Part shown: positions 44,156 to 57,400 of the stretch, piece by piece
How positions within the stretch are numbered: position 1 is the first letter of the stretch
Layout: the number at the start of each line of letters is the position of its first letter
The notes under the pieces: generated by a model
What the model was told of the DNA's origin: nothing
Databases searched by the model: none
Seen by the model: the letters and a program-made list of their open reading frames with translations, nothing else
NCBI RefSeq assembly: GCF_027887165.1
Contig: NC_077232.1
Span: forward strand, 18,678,755-18,742,754
Direction: 5' to 3'
Source of the DNA: Monodelphis domestica
Lineage: Eukaryota; Chordata; Mammalia; Didelphimorphia; Didelphidae
Length of the DNA stretch: 64,000 bases
Position numbers and translations under genes: made by a program

Positions 44156-44156
<1 letters not shown>

Positions 44157-44224
<68 letters not shown>
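44157..44224. repeat. (CA)n(TA)n microsatellite (unit C)
   Basis: Longer version of the unit B array at the same site. Confidence 0.97.
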
Positions 44225-44861
44225 ATCGTAATATAGAAATCCTAGCTATTATCCCTTTAAAGAAGAAAGAGCAGCTACTTAACTTTGAAAGGTGTAGTAC
44301 TTGCAGAGAAAAGCCACTAAGTTGCTTGGAAAGGGCAACATTGGTGGTAACAGCTTTGCTTATTCAACACCCCCTCAACCAGAGGTCTGCTGCTAAATAC
44401 TTAAGACCCAGCTCTTCAGGAAAATAATTGTACACAACATAGTCTGCTGATTTCTATACTCACTCAAAATCGAATCATCACTTTGTGAGCTGGTTAAAGC
44501 TAGATCCAGCACACACCTACAGTAAGGCTACATTTAGGAAGGAATATAAATTATTAGGTGGTCCTTTAAGGGCTGGAAAGTCAAGGAGAGAGGCCTTTCA
44601 CTGTAATGTCAGTGTAGCATCCCAAAGCCAATCTCAATAGAAATTCAATCTAACAAATGGGTTCTTAACTGTTTTACATGTTTCTGTTTTTTTAATAAAG
44701 ATTCTTATGAATTTCTCTTTATAATATTTTTTTTGTTTTTCTGTGGGATCAAATAAAGGCTTTCCAATATGTGGTAACAAATTATTTTCTAGGAGCTGGA
44801 GATCCATATAGCTCACATTGGTAGAAACAAAATAACATGCTCTGCTATTAGCATGTAAACA

Positions 44862-45110
44862 GATTTTTAAGAGATATTTTATTTTCCCAATTACAGATGA
44901 TAACAACTTTCAACATTAAATTTCTGAGATTATGAGGTGGTAACCAATTTGATCTGTATTATGCAGGTTTTATCATGCAAAATGTACGGCCATATTGGTC
45001 CTTGTTATAAAAAGAACACTGATATAAAACCAAAACTCCAAAATAGAAATATAAACTTATGTGGTAAATTTATTTTTTAGGACAACTCTATTTAGAGAGA
45101 TGAAGTTGAA
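44862..45110 (-). mobile_element. Old L1 3' UTR fragment, antisense (unit C)
   Basis: Paralogue of 25668-25925. Confidence 0.6.
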
Positions 45111-45556
45111 ATTCTATATCACACTTTTCATTTTATCTACTAATTTTTGACTGAAAATTATATCTATGCACTAGAATCAATATTTGTGGATCAACTCTAT
45201 TCTTATGGGCTTTGGTGGTAAAATTTGCAAGAGTTTAACCTCCCTAATTTCTTTGGGCTAAAGTAGAACCACCAAGACCCAAATTTATGATGGTCTCCTC
45301 ACCACATTGAGATATGAGTCAACTTCATTATTGGATGTTGGCTCACCTCCAGATATTTCAGGGGATGTGAGTCGACAAAGTTATAAGATATTTGCTAACC
45401 TTTCACACAGCAACACCTCTACTGGGTCTCTAACCTTAAGAGATCAAATATAGGGGGGAAAGGAATTACTTACACCAAAATATTGCCAGCAATCTTAGCA
45501 GGGAGAAGCATGAGAACAGTGGTTGCAAAATATCAGAAAATTATTATTAGAAAGTG

Positions 45557-46330
45557 GGACATCAATCCTAGCTAGGAGATTGAGAACCTATTTCTCTTAC
45601 CAACACAAATCACTAAACAATTGCCACTGAATGACAGGTAAACCTAAGGTTCTTGAGAATAATGGAAAAGCTGTGACTATCTACCCTGGTTTCAGTGCAT
45701 TCCCTGAAGCCATAATTCAGGGGGAGTAGCTCTTCTGGAGATGTAAACCAATAACTATTTATCCAAATTCTATACTCCAACCCTTCTCTGTAAGTGCTAC
45801 TGTAAACCTAGGGAGGAAAATTTTCTTGTCCCCAAAGATACTGACCACATTCAAAGGATTGACCATTAGACATTGATATTTTTTCAATGAAATGAAAAAA
45901 GCTTCTTAATATAAATGGAAATGGCATTAAGTAATATATACCACCATCTACTCCATCAAAGCAGCCTAGTCCTTTATGTAACACTTGCATTGGAAAAGTC
46001 CAGTATTTGTCTTTTCCTTGATTCAATCTGAACCTTTGGGAATAGGAGATGTTTTCTTTTCAGTATGCATCCCCAGGATTTGTCACAGTTCTCTGCACAT
46101 TGTAGGCACCTAATGAATTTTTTTTATCATTCACTTATTCATTAAGAATTTTTATTGTTGGAGTACAAAACAGTAGTTAGTCACATGATTCTCTTCAATA
46201 AACACAATAGGCTTCATTAAACAGGAAAATCACATAGTCATTATTGCCAGGAAAGAATCTGAAAGTTTTGAAGAATGTACGTTTTGTAGACATCACTATT
46301 ATCCTATTTATGATATATTTGGGGTAGGGC
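45557..46330. other. Unit C spacer with empty L1 site
   Basis: Colinear with 13376-13985 and 26359-27109. CAATAAACACAATAGGCTTC near 46197 is unbroken here. No gene. Confidence 0.55.
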
Positions 46331-47385
46331 GGAATATTCATTCACTTTTTAAAATTTATTTTTCTTTTCCCCCAAAGTTTACAAAACAAAAAATTAATGA
46401 ATATTCCTTCAACTTCTAATTGGTTACCATCAGGAAGAGAGCTGCTATAAATATGTTGGAATATATGGTTTCTTTTCCTCTTTCCTTGATATTCTTGCGA
46501 AACAGTTCCAGAAATACCATGGCTGGTTCTAAGTGTATAAACAGTTTGTGAACCTTTGGGTATAATTTCAAATTGCTTTCTAAATGGTTAGCTAACTTCA
46601 CAGTTCCACCAACAGGATAATCATGACCTCATTATTTCACAATCTCATGAATATTTATAATTTTGCTCTTTTTTCCCGTTAGCTGATTTGGGTGTGTGAT
46701 ACTAATTCACAACTGTTTTAGTCTATATTTCTCTAATAATAAGTGATTTAGAGCATTTTTTCATATATTTATATGTAGCTTTGGTTTCTTCATACAAAAC
46801 TGTGTACTCATATCTTTTGCCCATTTATCAGTTGGAAGATGATTCTTATTCTTTTAAATTTGAGAAAATTATATATTTTAGACATGAGACTTCTATCCAA
46901 GAGACTGCTTTAAGTTCTGCCCCATCCCAACCCCCCAATTTGTGCTTTGCTTGTCTTGGAAACATTTGTTTTATCTGGATCTCAATAAGATCCATTTTAC
47001 ATTTCACAATGCTCCCTATCTCTTCTTTACTCAAATTCCTCTTCTATCCATAAATCTGATAGATTATATATTCTCTGTTATAATTTGATTTTTAATTTCT
47101 TTTTTATGTCTGGATCATGTATCCCTTTTGATATTATTTTAGTTAACTGTATAGATATTTGTCTATACTTCATTTCTACCAAACTAGTTTCCAGTTATCC
47201 CAGCAAATTTTACCAAATAATGACTTCTTATCCTAATAATCTAAATCCACTCTTTTGTCAAGTTCAATGTTACTAAAATCTTTTATTACTGCTTGTTATC
47301 TGTCTGTTCTATTCCACCAATCTACCCTTGCATTCATTAGCCAGTTTTGATAATGACTGCTATATAAAATGATGAACAAATTTTG
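46331..47385 (-). mobile_element. Second reversed L1, 3' end and ORF2 C-terminal part (unit C)
   Basis: Antisense L1: AATTTATTTTTCTTTTCCCC, CAGTTCCACCAACAGGATAA, TTCTCTAATAATAAGTGATT, TTTTGCCCATTTATCAGTTG, CATTTTACATTTCACAATGC, CCACCAATCTACCCTTGCAT and CAGTTTTGATAATGACTGCT, that is, the C-terminal part of ORF2 read backwards. Units A and B lack this and have ORF1/5' UTR instead. Confidence 0.75.
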
Positions 47386-48560
47386 ATCAGTCTTAGAGAA
47401 ACAAAGAGACAAAGCTCCAAGACAATAATAGGTTTGTTCAAAGACCAATGTTGCTCAACAAAGGTGAGTCCTTAGACTTCCTTACTCCTAAAGGCAATTG
47501 AATGAAGATTTCTCTTTTCTTATATACCCTAAAGTTACATAAAATTGATATATATTTTCATGATGATGGGTAGGGAGAAAACTTTTTTTCTGAATAGCTG
47601 AGAGATATAATGGGTGGGGATTACCTTTTCTGACTTTTCACAATATGTTTTTGAAATGGGTGGTATATACATTTTGTTATAATGAGTGGGTACTAGCTTC
47701 TTATTGAATCCTAATTTGTTAGAATGGTCCTTAAGCTGATGTTATGTCATGACCTCCTACAGATATTTATTATATGGTTGGTAGACCTTCCATTAGAGGA
47801 TGCTGGTCTTCCCATTACTGAGTCACTTGATATACAGGCCATCTGCCTGAATAGGACAACACTATTGCAAAATGCTAGTTTGCTAACTCATAAGAAGTTA
47901 TAGAAATGACAGTTAATATGATGTTATATAGAAAACAGCTAAATTCTGATTGCTTAATAAACTTATAAAAATAGTTACTATAATTTCATTACTTTCTCAT
48001 TAATTATCCTCAATCACTTCCTTTGGTTGAATATTGATTGATTCTAATATCTGGAGTCTTTTTTTTAAAGGGGTCAAAGGATTCTCATTCTCTTCATGGT
48101 CTCCTCTGATTCCAAGGATCATTATAATCGATGGGCCATGCAAGATATTTACAATAGTTCTTACAGAACATATTCCACTAAGAATCAATGCACAATGCAG
48201 AGAGGGCATTCCAGTAATGAGGCTCATCTGTGCAATTATTTATCTTAGGACCAAAAGAATGAGTACAACACATAGGGAACTAGTTACAGTTATATGATTA
48301 CAATACAAACTTATTGAAAGAACACTATACTTATTTGAAGCAGAGATGGAATATAAGAAATTAAAGTGAATAATGTAGAGATCCAATCACAGTGGTCAAA
48401 TAAATTCTTCTTGATTTTTTTCTGCATTGCTTTCTAGAATATCCTCAAAAACTTTGTTACTCCCATTAGAGTTGCTTACAGAATTTTTTTCCTGAAAATT
48501 TGGAACATTCTCATTTGTTTGTCTTTTTAGGGATAGTATAGTCTGGGTCAATGTAATTGT
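47386..48560. other. Unit C spacer, partly shared with A and B
   Basis: 47645-48555 is colinear with 17828-19040 and 31492-32380 (AAGAATCAATGCACAATGCA; GTATAGTCTGGG near the end). 47386-47640 is not matched elsewhere. No gene. Confidence 0.5.
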
Positions 48561-50192
48561 ACCCAAATATCTGAGAAATCTTGTGACATTATATTATGGC
48601 TATATTATGAAGTTTTCTGTTGTTGATGTAGCCAAAATATCAGGTTGTTTGGACTCATGAGACATTCTCATTACAAGCCTTCTTTAAACCATCTTTAGAC
48701 CATCCCAAATTTTCCACAGAAATAAACCTAATATTGCCTCTCATTTCAGTATTTTTCCAATTTTTATATTTTTCCAAAATTGAAATCTCCAATCTAAACC
48801 CATTGTCAAATATTATTGTTCTTCTACCGGTGAATTTTCAAATAACCCAGGTGAGAACACTGGTCAGTCATTCCATACATTTCTTTGAGAGTAAAGCCAG
48901 TGTACCAGTGCTAACGTAATAATAATAAAGACAATGGTGATTATGGTGATGATGCTAGATTGTAGTTATGTAGCACCTACTATATGCCAGGAACTGGGCT
49001 AAGTGTGTCACAACATCCAGAAGATACAGGTACTATTATTAACACCATTTTAAAGTTGAGAGCACTGAGGCAAACAGAAGTGAAATGATTTGACCAGGCC
49101 AAACAGCTAGTCTCTGATCATGGATTTGAAATGAGATATCCCTGAGTCCAGACCCATTGAATTTTCCAGTGTGTCCAGATTCTACCTCTAAGAAAATAGT
49201 AATTCTTTAATCATTTTTTCCCTATTGAGCTTAGGCTCTATCTAAATGTTGGTAAAAGGAAAGCAATATTTGAGATTGAACTTTAAGTACATTTCTTATT
49301 CTTTTTTTCCTTACTTTCTAAATGAGGACTATCTTTTTCATCTTTTTTGTATTCTCAGCACATAGAACAGTGTCTGGCACATAGTAAGAGCTTATTAAAT
49401 ATTTTTGACTTAATGATTATTAGCCAGTAGAAAAAGCAAATAGTTCATTTTGTATCTAGTTATTTATTTTCAGTGATTGGTTAGGAAGCTAAATTTACAA
49501 ATAAATAATTCCTCTTCTGCACAAAATAAATTATAAGATTGTCCTACCACTTTATATTTGATATTTATAAGAGAAAAGAGAATATATAGATGTTCACAGA
49601 AGACTAGTACCTATGGTTTGTGGGTTTTCCAAGTCCTTTTCAGAGCTGTTCTCCTCCTTTGGACTTCAATAACTCTGGAAGAGAGAGTAAGGCAGAAGAC
49701 TCGAACTCTGCCTCACTTAAATCTAATTAATTCACAAGTCAAGGGACATCACCACTATGTCATTTTGGTCCTCTTCCATTACCAAGATCAACAACCAAAT
49801 GAGCAAAATTTAATTTTATTCTTATTATAAATTAAAATAAAGATATAAACTTGATATGTAGCCATGCTTAAAACAGTTTCTGGTGTTCAGTCAAATATTG
49901 TAATACTTTGTTCCATTCTTAAAATCTAGCTTAAATTTTTCATTATATTTATATACATAGTAAACATGATATATCATAAACATATTTTAACATGACTGAA
50001 TTTATTAAAATGTTAATTATATTCAATAAAATGTATAGAACAGAAAAATGTAATATACAATTTGATAGATAATAGCAAATATTTAAGTTCTTGCTGAATA
50101 AGTTCTTTTAATTCTTCCATCATGTCCCACATAAAATGTTGGAAATAATTAATTGGAGTTTTATAACTTAGTATTTCGGGTTTTCAAAATCC
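48561..50192. other. Non-array sequence in unit C
   Basis: Departs from units A and B. Contains a MIR relic (48955-49195) and a MIR/L2-like tail near 49330-49400 (GAACAGTGTCTGGCACATAG, TAAGAGCTTATTAAATATTT). The rest is unassigned AT-rich DNA without coding signal. Confidence 0.5.
48955..49195 (-). repeat. MIR/THER1-type SINE, antisense
   Basis: GTAGCACCTACTATATGCCA, CATTTTAAAGTTGAGAGCAC, TGAGGCAAACAGAAGTGAAA, GGATTTGAAATGAGATATCC in the order of an antisense MIR. Confidence 0.7.
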
Positions 50193-50200
50193 TAGGATCA
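50193..50200 (+). repeat. Short target-site duplication, left
   Basis: TAGGATCA directly before the L1 5' end; repeated at 56236-56243 after the L1 tail. Confidence 0.6.
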
Positions 50201-52199
50201 GAGACTTCCAGATAAACATGGCAGCAGTCTAGACACGGGAATCTACATCTCCCCATCACCTACTGATACATCAAAAGGTTAAAAAAACAAAACAAATTCA
50301 TATGGATGGAGAGACTCTACCGTAGGGCTCAGCACTGAAGGTACATGGGATTTGGGCATCTCCAAACTATAAGGGGGTGGAAAAGCTTCCATCAAAAGGG
50401 GAGCTGATCAACCCTCAACCACCACATCCTACAGAGCCAGAGTGCACTAGAATCAGTGAGTGAGCAAGGTACACCTCTAGAGCAAGTGAAGAGCACCTCT
50501 AGGACCTTGGCAGCTGACTAAGACCACCAAAGACTTACCCCTACGTGCAGATATTCCTGAAACCCCATCAGGCTGAGAAGCTCAGTCCCATGGGGAAATA
50601 GCACAGAGAAGGTCAGCAAACCTTAGAAGTTGCAGAAACTCAAGAGGTGACCTCAGGCAAAAACATTGCTCCTTAGCTCCATACATAGAGATACTGCCCT
50701 CCCCACTCAGATTTCTGACTGGAAAGTGAAGAAAAAAACACCATAATGATGGCAAACAGTGACCAGGAACAAGAACTTCCCAACACCAAAATAAAAACAA
50801 GAAGAATGTGTTGATAATGCCCTGGATAATTTTTATGGAGAAAAAATCCAGACTACAGAGGAAATAGCAGAAGAGGAAATGCAAATAATACAATTAAATA
50901 AAACCAAACCTTCCCCCAAAAAACAGAAATTGGCCAGAACCTCTTGAAGAATTTGAAATGAAGCTTATAAAAAAAAATGGAAGCCTTCTGGCAAGGAAAG
51001 TGGCAAATAGTTCAAGAAGAAAATAACAGTTTAAAGGACAAGAACGCCCAATTGGAAAAATAGCTGGAAGCCACAAAAAGCAGGATAGACCAAACTGAAA
51101 AGGAAACCCAGTTTTTAAAGACCAGAATTAGGCAATCAGAAGACCATAATCTTGCAAAACAACAAGAATTAAAAAAGCAAAGTCAAAATACTGAAAAAAT
51201 ATCTCACTGACAAGATGACAGATCAGGAAAACAGATCACAAGGAGACAATTTGAGAATCATTGGTCCACCTGAAAACCCAGAGAAATAAACAGAAATCTT
51301 GACATCATACTACAAGACACAATCCAAGAAAAATGCCATGATATTCTTGAATGAGGGGGCAAAATAGACATTGAAAGTGTTCATAGAGCACCCTCTACAC
51401 TAAATCCTCAAAAGACAACCCCTAGGAATGTAATTGCCAAATTAAAGAGCTTCCAAGCTAAGGAGAAAATTCTACAAGAAGCTAAAAAGAGACAATTCAG
51501 ATATCAAGGAGCACCAATTAGGATTACCCAAGATCTGGAAGCTTCCACACTGAAGGACCACAAGGCTTAGAATATGATATTGAGAAAGGCAAGAGAATTG
51601 GGTGTTCAAGCAAGGATCACCTACCTATCAAAACTGACTATATACTTCTAGGGGAAAATATAGGCATTCAACAAAACAGAAGATTTCCAAGTATTTGTAA
51701 AGAAAAGAAAAGAACTAAGTGGAAAGTTTGATATCCAAACACAAAAAAAATCAAGAAAAACATGAAAAGATAAGTAAGAAAGAGAGCAGAAAGGGATTTT
51801 TTAAATTTAAACTTTTTTCGTTAAGGGCTTCAATAAGATCAAATTGTTTATATTAATATATGGGAAAATGTTATTTGTAAATCTCAAAAATTATATTCAC
51901 TATTATAGTAATTAGAAGAATAATTCACAGGAAGAGACTGGACTAATAAGTGGTACATGATGATATACAAAAAAGAAAAAGGGAGAGGGGAATCGAAGAT
52001 GGCACCAAAAGAAAGATGAAGAAATGAGATAAATGGGATAATCTATATCACACAAAGAGGCACATAGGAAGGGGAGGGGAGGAATACTATTATAATAAGG
52101 AGAAGAAGAGAGCGCTAAAAGGTTATGCTTAAAACTTACTCTCAGTGAAATCAATTCTGAGAGGGAAGAGCATCTAGATCCATTGGGGTATCAAATTCT

Positions 52200-52440
52200 A
52201 TCTTACCAGACAAGGAAAGTTAGAAGGGAAAAATAAGGGGAGGGAGTGGAGCGGGAGTACAAAAAAAAGGAGAGAAAGAGAGGGAGGGGAATTTAATAGA
52301 TCTTAAAAAATAATAAGAAGAAGGGAACAAAAAGGGAGGGGGCAGAAAGGGAAGTAAAATAAGGGTGGGGATTGGGGGATTGATTAAAAGCACACCACTA
52401 GTTTAAAAGGAAATAGTGAAAGAAGAAAGGGCAGAATTAG
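52200..52440. repeat. Purine-rich ORF1-ORF2 spacer of L1
   Basis: GGGAGGGAGTGGAGCGGGAG and AGAAAGAGAGGGAGGGGAAT type sequence; normal for this L1 type, not an independent repeat. Confidence 0.6.
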
Positions 52441-52912
52441 GAGAGGATATCAAAATGTTAGGGAATACACAAGTGGCAATCATAACTGTGAACATGAATG
52501 GAATAAACTCACCCATAAAAAGAAAAGAAATAGCAGAGTAGAGTAGAAACCAAAATCCTACCATATGTGGTCTACAAGAAACACACATGAGGCAGGTAGA
52601 CACACACAGGGTAAAGATCAAAGGCTGGGGCAAAATCTATTGGACCACACCTGAGAAAAAGAAGACAGGAGTTGAAATCATGATATCTGACAAAGCCAAA
52701 GTAAAAATAAATCTGATTAAAAGGGATAGGGAAGGTAACTACATCCTGAAAGAAAGCAGTATAGACAATGATGAAATATCAGTAATCAATATGTATGCAC
52801 CAAATGGTATAGCATCCAAATTTCTAAAGGAAAAACTAGTGGAATTGAAGGAGGAAATAGTTAAACTATACTAGTGGGTGACCTGAACTTTCCACTATCA
52901 AATCTAGATAAA

Positions 52913-52935
52913 TGAAATAAATAAATAAATAATAA
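52913..52935. repeat. (AAAT)n short microsatellite
   Basis: AATGAAATAAATAAATAAAT inside L1 ORF2, probably an A-rich slippage. Confidence 0.85.
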
Positions 52936-54288
52936 AGAGTTAAGAGATGTGAATGAAATCTTAGAAAAATTAGAGGTAATAGATATATGGAGAAAAACAA
53001 ATAAGGTCAAAAAGAATACACCTCCTTTTCAGTAGCACCTGGTACATTCACAAAAATTGACCATGAACTAGGGCATAAAAACATGGCAAACAAGCGCAAT
53101 ATGCATAAATAATAAATGCAAACTTTTTAGATCATAAGTCAATAAAAATAATAATTAATAAGGGTATATGGAGAACCAAATCAAAAATTATTTGTAAATT
53201 AATTAATATGATTCTACAGAATTGGTTAAATAACAAATCATAGAAACTATAATTTCATTTAAAAAATTACAGTGATTCTTTCAAAATATATGGGATGCAA
53301 CCAAAGCAGTACTCAGGGGGAAATTTATATCCTTGAGTTGATATATTAACAAATTAGGGAGGGCAGAGGTCAGTGAATTGGACATGCAAATCAAAAAACT
53401 TGAAAGTGAACAAATTAAAAATCCCCAGTTGAAAACTAAATTAGAGATGATAAAAATTAAGGGAGATATTAATAAAATCAATAGTGAAAGAACTGTTGAA
53501 TTAATAAATAAGACTAGAAGCTGTAATTTGGAAAAAATAAACAAAATGGACAAAGTCAATCTAATTAAAAGAAGGAAAGAAGAAATTAACAGTATCAGAG
53601 ATGAAAAGGGAGACCTCACCTCTAATGAAGAGGAAATTAAGGCAATCATTAAAAACTATTTTGCCCAATTATATGACAACAAATATGGCAATCTAGGTGA
53701 TATAGATGAATATTTGCAACTATAAAAATTGCCTAGATTAACAAAAGAAGAAATACAATTATTAAATAATTCTGTATCAGAAAAAGAAATTTAAAAATCC
53801 ATCAAAGAACTCCCTAAGAAAAAATTCCCAGGTTCAGATGGATTCACAAGTGAATTCTATCAAACATTCTAAGAATAACTAATGCAATACAATACAAACG
53901 ATTTGACATAATAAGCAAAGAAAGAGTTCTACCAAATTCCTTTTCTGACATAAATGTCGTACTGATTCCAAAGCCAGGCAGGTCAAAAACAGTGAAAGAA
54001 AACTATAGACCAATCTCCTTAATGAATATAGATGCAAAATCTTAAATAGAATACTAATAGAAAGACTCCAGCAAGTGATCACAAGAGTTATTCATTATGA
54101 TCAAGTGGGATTTATACCAGGAATGCAAGGATGGTTAATATTAGGAAAACCATTCACATAATTGACCAAATTCACAAGCAAATCTACAAAAGTCAAATGA
54201 TTATCTCAATAGATGCAGAAAAAAACCTTTCACAAAATGCAATACACATTCCTATTGAAAACACTAGAAAGGATAGGAATAGAAGGGC

Positions 54289-54656
54289 TGTAAAAAATAG
54301 ACTCGAATACAGGACTACAATCCCCATGAGCCTTTGCTCCACTTCCCCAAAATGACTTGTAATCTCACCTGGGACGAGATCAAGAAGGTATTTAAGCTGA
54401 TTCAAAGGCTTTTGAGGCTCTCACTTTTTTGAACTTCCATTTTGGAACAGACGTGGCTTTTTTTCATAATGTAGGTGAGGTTGTGTCTAGGCCACTCTAT
54501 GGCCTGGACACGTGTTTCTTATCCTGTATTTTCTTTAATCCTTAATTTTCAATAAACCTCTAAAAAAAATAATACTCCTTGCAGAGAGAAACTAATTTCT
54601 ACCTGCCTCAGCTCCTGCCTCAGTCTCCCCCTCTCCTCTAAATTTTAACTGTTACA
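54289..54656 (+). mobile_element. Solo LTR nested in L1 ORF2
   Basis: 368 bp, TGTAAAAAATAG...CTGTTACA, with exact 4-bp duplication GGGC on both sides (54285-54288, 54657-54660), as gamma-like class I elements make. Contains GACTACAATCCCCATGAGCC and the poly(A) signal in TTCAATAAACCTC. Younger than the L1 it interrupts. Confidence 0.9.
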
Positions 54657-56235
54657 GGGCCTTTCCTAAAAGTAATAAACAGTATATATCTAAAACCATC
54701 AGCAAATATCTGCAACGGGGATGAATGAGATACATTTCCAATAAAATCAGAAGTGAAAAAAGGATGCCCATTATCACCTCTATTATTTGATATTGGCCTA
54801 AGGACACTAGCAATAGCAATTAGAGAAGAAAAATAAATTAAAGGTATTAAAATTGGCAATGAGAAGATCAAACTATCACTCTTTGCGGATGATATGATGG
54901 TCTACTTAAAGAATCCAAGAGAATCAACTAAAAATCTAGTAGAAATAATCAACAACTTTAGCAAAGTTTCAGGATACAAAATAAACTCACATAAGTTATG
55001 AAAATTTCTATATATTTCCAACACATTTCAGCAGCAAGAATTAGAAAGAGAAATTCCATTTAAAATCACCCTAGAAAATATAAAATACTTGGGAATCTAT
55101 CAGCCAAGACAAACACAGGGACTATGTGAATACAACTACAAAACTCTCTCCACGCAATTAAACTAGATCTAAATAATCAGAAAAACATTAACTGATCATG
55201 GATAGGATGAGCTAACATAATAAAAATGAAAATTCCAAATCAATTTGCTAATTTAGTGCCATACCCATTGACCTACCAAAAAAAAAAAAACTTTTTTTAC
55301 TGAATTAGAAAAAGAAAAACATGACAAAGTGGGCTAAGTGACCTCAGCAAGACAGTCTATGATAAGCCCAAAGATCCCAGTTTTGGGGACTAAAATCCAC
55401 TATTTGCTAAAACCTGCTGGGAAAATTGGAAGACAATATGGGAGAGATAAGGTTTGGATCAACACCTCACACCATACACCAAAATAAATTCATAAGTACT
55501 TTGAGATTAGAGACTGACTTGCTTTCATATTTATTTTCTTGGTACTATACATGGTTCTTGGTACATGGTTCTTTGATCCAGCCATAGCACTGCTTGGTTT
55601 GCATCCCAAAGAGATAATAAGGAAAAAGACTTGTACAAGAATATGCATAGCTGCACTCTTTGTGGTGGCAAAAAATTGGAAAATGAAGGGATACCCTCCA
55701 ATTGAGGAATAGCTGAACAAATTGTGGTATATGTTAGTGATGGAATACTATTGTGCTCAAAGGAATAATGAACTGGAGGGATTCCATGTGAACTGCAACA
55801 ACCTCCAGGAATTGATACAGTGTGAAAGGAGCAGAACCAGGAGAACCTTATACACAGAGACTGATACACTGTGGTACAATCGAATGTAATGGATTTCTCT
55901 AGTAGCAGGAATGCAGTGATGCAGTAAAATTTGGAGGGATATATAAGAAAAAACACTATCCACATCCAGAGGAAGAACTGTGGGAGTAGAAACACAGAAG
56001 AAAAACAATTACTTGATCACATGTTTTAATGGGTATATGATTGGGAATGTAGACTCTTAAGGTTCACCCTAGTGCAAACATAATAGTATGGAAATAGGTT
56101 TTGATCAAGACACATGTAAAACCCAGTGGAAATGCCCATAGGCTACAGGAGGCATTGGGGGAGATGGGAAGGAAAGAATATGACTCATAACCAAGGAAAA
56201 ATATTCTAAATTAAGTAAATTAATTTTTTTAATTA

Positions 56236-56479
56236 TAGGATCAATAAAATTTTGTATTTTATATTTATAATTGAATAGTCTGTATTTTCTTAGTAGTATT
56301 TCAGACAAAAGTTCTCATTGTATTCATTAAAAAACATATCCCCCTCACCCTGCAGAAACATGTAAATTACCAGGAACTGGGTCTGTGTGACCCCAGAATA
56401 TGAGCTAAAATTTCTGAGACAGTATATATCAGGCTTCATATAACCCAAGTAGAAAGTCTGCATAAACAAGACATAAGGC
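56236..56479. other. Unassigned sequence
   Basis: Starts with the right TSD TAGGATCA of the L1. AT-rich, no feature recognised. Confidence 0.4.
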
Positions 56480-56705
56480 ATCACTTTTCACATGTATATA
56501 TGCATAGGTGATTTGGTGTTTGGGCTTTAAAAATTGCTTTAAAGCAAAAGTGAATAATATGGAAATAAGTATCAAATGATAATATTCCTCGAGCCCAGTG
56601 GAATTTCATGTCAGCTCTGAGAGGGGGAGGGAAAAGAGGAAGGAAAGAAAATGAATCATGTAAGCATGGGAAAATATTTTAAAATTTTAAATAAATTTAG
56701 AAAGA
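56480..56705 (+). mobile_element. L1 3' end fragment, sense
   Basis: ATATGGAAATAAGTATCAAA, GCCCAGTGGAATTTCATGTC, GAGAGGGGGAGGGAAAAGAG, GAATCATGTAAGCATGGGAA, then ATAAATTTAG tail: the 3' UTR of an L1 like that ending at 56235 but more worn. Confidence 0.65.
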
Positions 56706-57114
56706 AGTTTGCATGCTTTCCTTCAAAATTTCATCTAGTTGAATTCAACTGACAATTCTAGCCTGCTGAGCTATTTCTGATCTTTGAATAGACCACAAAG
56801 TACTTTAATCCCCCCTCCTGCTTTTTTTTAAGCTTGTAATGTGATTAGGGTGACAGTATTTGTCCAAGTAAGAGATTAATTAAATTCATCAACAATTTAC
56901 AAAACCACTACCTTGAATAAGATCAAGTTATAAGTATGGTAAGAAAAACAAACGTTTTGTCTGATCTTGAGGAACCAAATTCTATTTGGTGAAACTAAAC
57001 ATACAAACTTATAATAAACTTTATATATAAATAGAAGTCAACATAAATATATATGAACAGTAAATACAAGAGAATTTTTCAGTGAGGAGTAGATAGTAAT
57101 GGGCAGGAGGTGAG
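56706..57114. other. Unassigned sequence before array resumes
   Basis: AT-rich, no repeat or gene recognised. Colinearity with unit A (near 20685) resumes at about 57115. Confidence 0.4.
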
Positions 57115-57400
57115 GAGACACTATTTCCCAAGATGACAGGGAGCCAATATTCAATCCTTCTTGGATTCAAGTATTCAATAAATTCTGAATCTGCCACACA
57201 GTGCTTTTCCCTGTCTTTCTTTACATATTGTCCTCAAGCATAGTAGTAGGACACTTGTCAAAGTCTCTATCTAAATCTAATCAAATGGTGACTCCATTGT
57301 TCCCCTGCATTATCAGTAAACTAGACCATTAAAGGCAAATGTCCTTGAAGGTCAGAGTTTGCAGCATTAGATGAAGATTGGAGGAAATGGGTAAACTGGA
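57115..57400 (-). mobile_element. Scrap of the reversed ERV fossil (end of unit C)
   Basis: Matches 20685-20940 and 34765-35030 (ATTTCCCAAGATGACAGGGA; AAATTCTGAATCTG; TTCCCCTGCATTA). Only the edge of the fossil region is kept. Confidence 0.5.

Larger units (their letters stand above)
50201..56235 (+). mobile_element. Near full-length L1, broken, with nested LTR (unit C only)
   Basis: 5' UTR from GAGACTTCCAGATAAACATG; ORF1 at about 50830-51720 with coiled-coil-rich middle and C-terminal domain (SFQAKEKILQEAKK, RITQDLEAST); ORF2 from about 52485. Open ORF2 pieces: 52587-52874 (endonuclease, VINMYAPN) and 53378-53725 (linker before RT). RT FADD lies near 54880 ([13 protein letters not shown]). 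Compared with 13986-16059, ORF2 lacks about 180 bp near 55330 and about 600 bp near 55500, the latter replaced by about 80 foreign bases. 3' UTR ends near 56220. In-frame stops occur early in ORF2 and in ORF1, so it is dead. A solo LTR sits at 54289-54656. Confidence 0.9.

Noticed and set aside
53281-53649. 122-codon minus-strand frame, leucine/serine-rich
   Set aside because: Antisense of the L1 ORF2 linker, which is open on the + strand.
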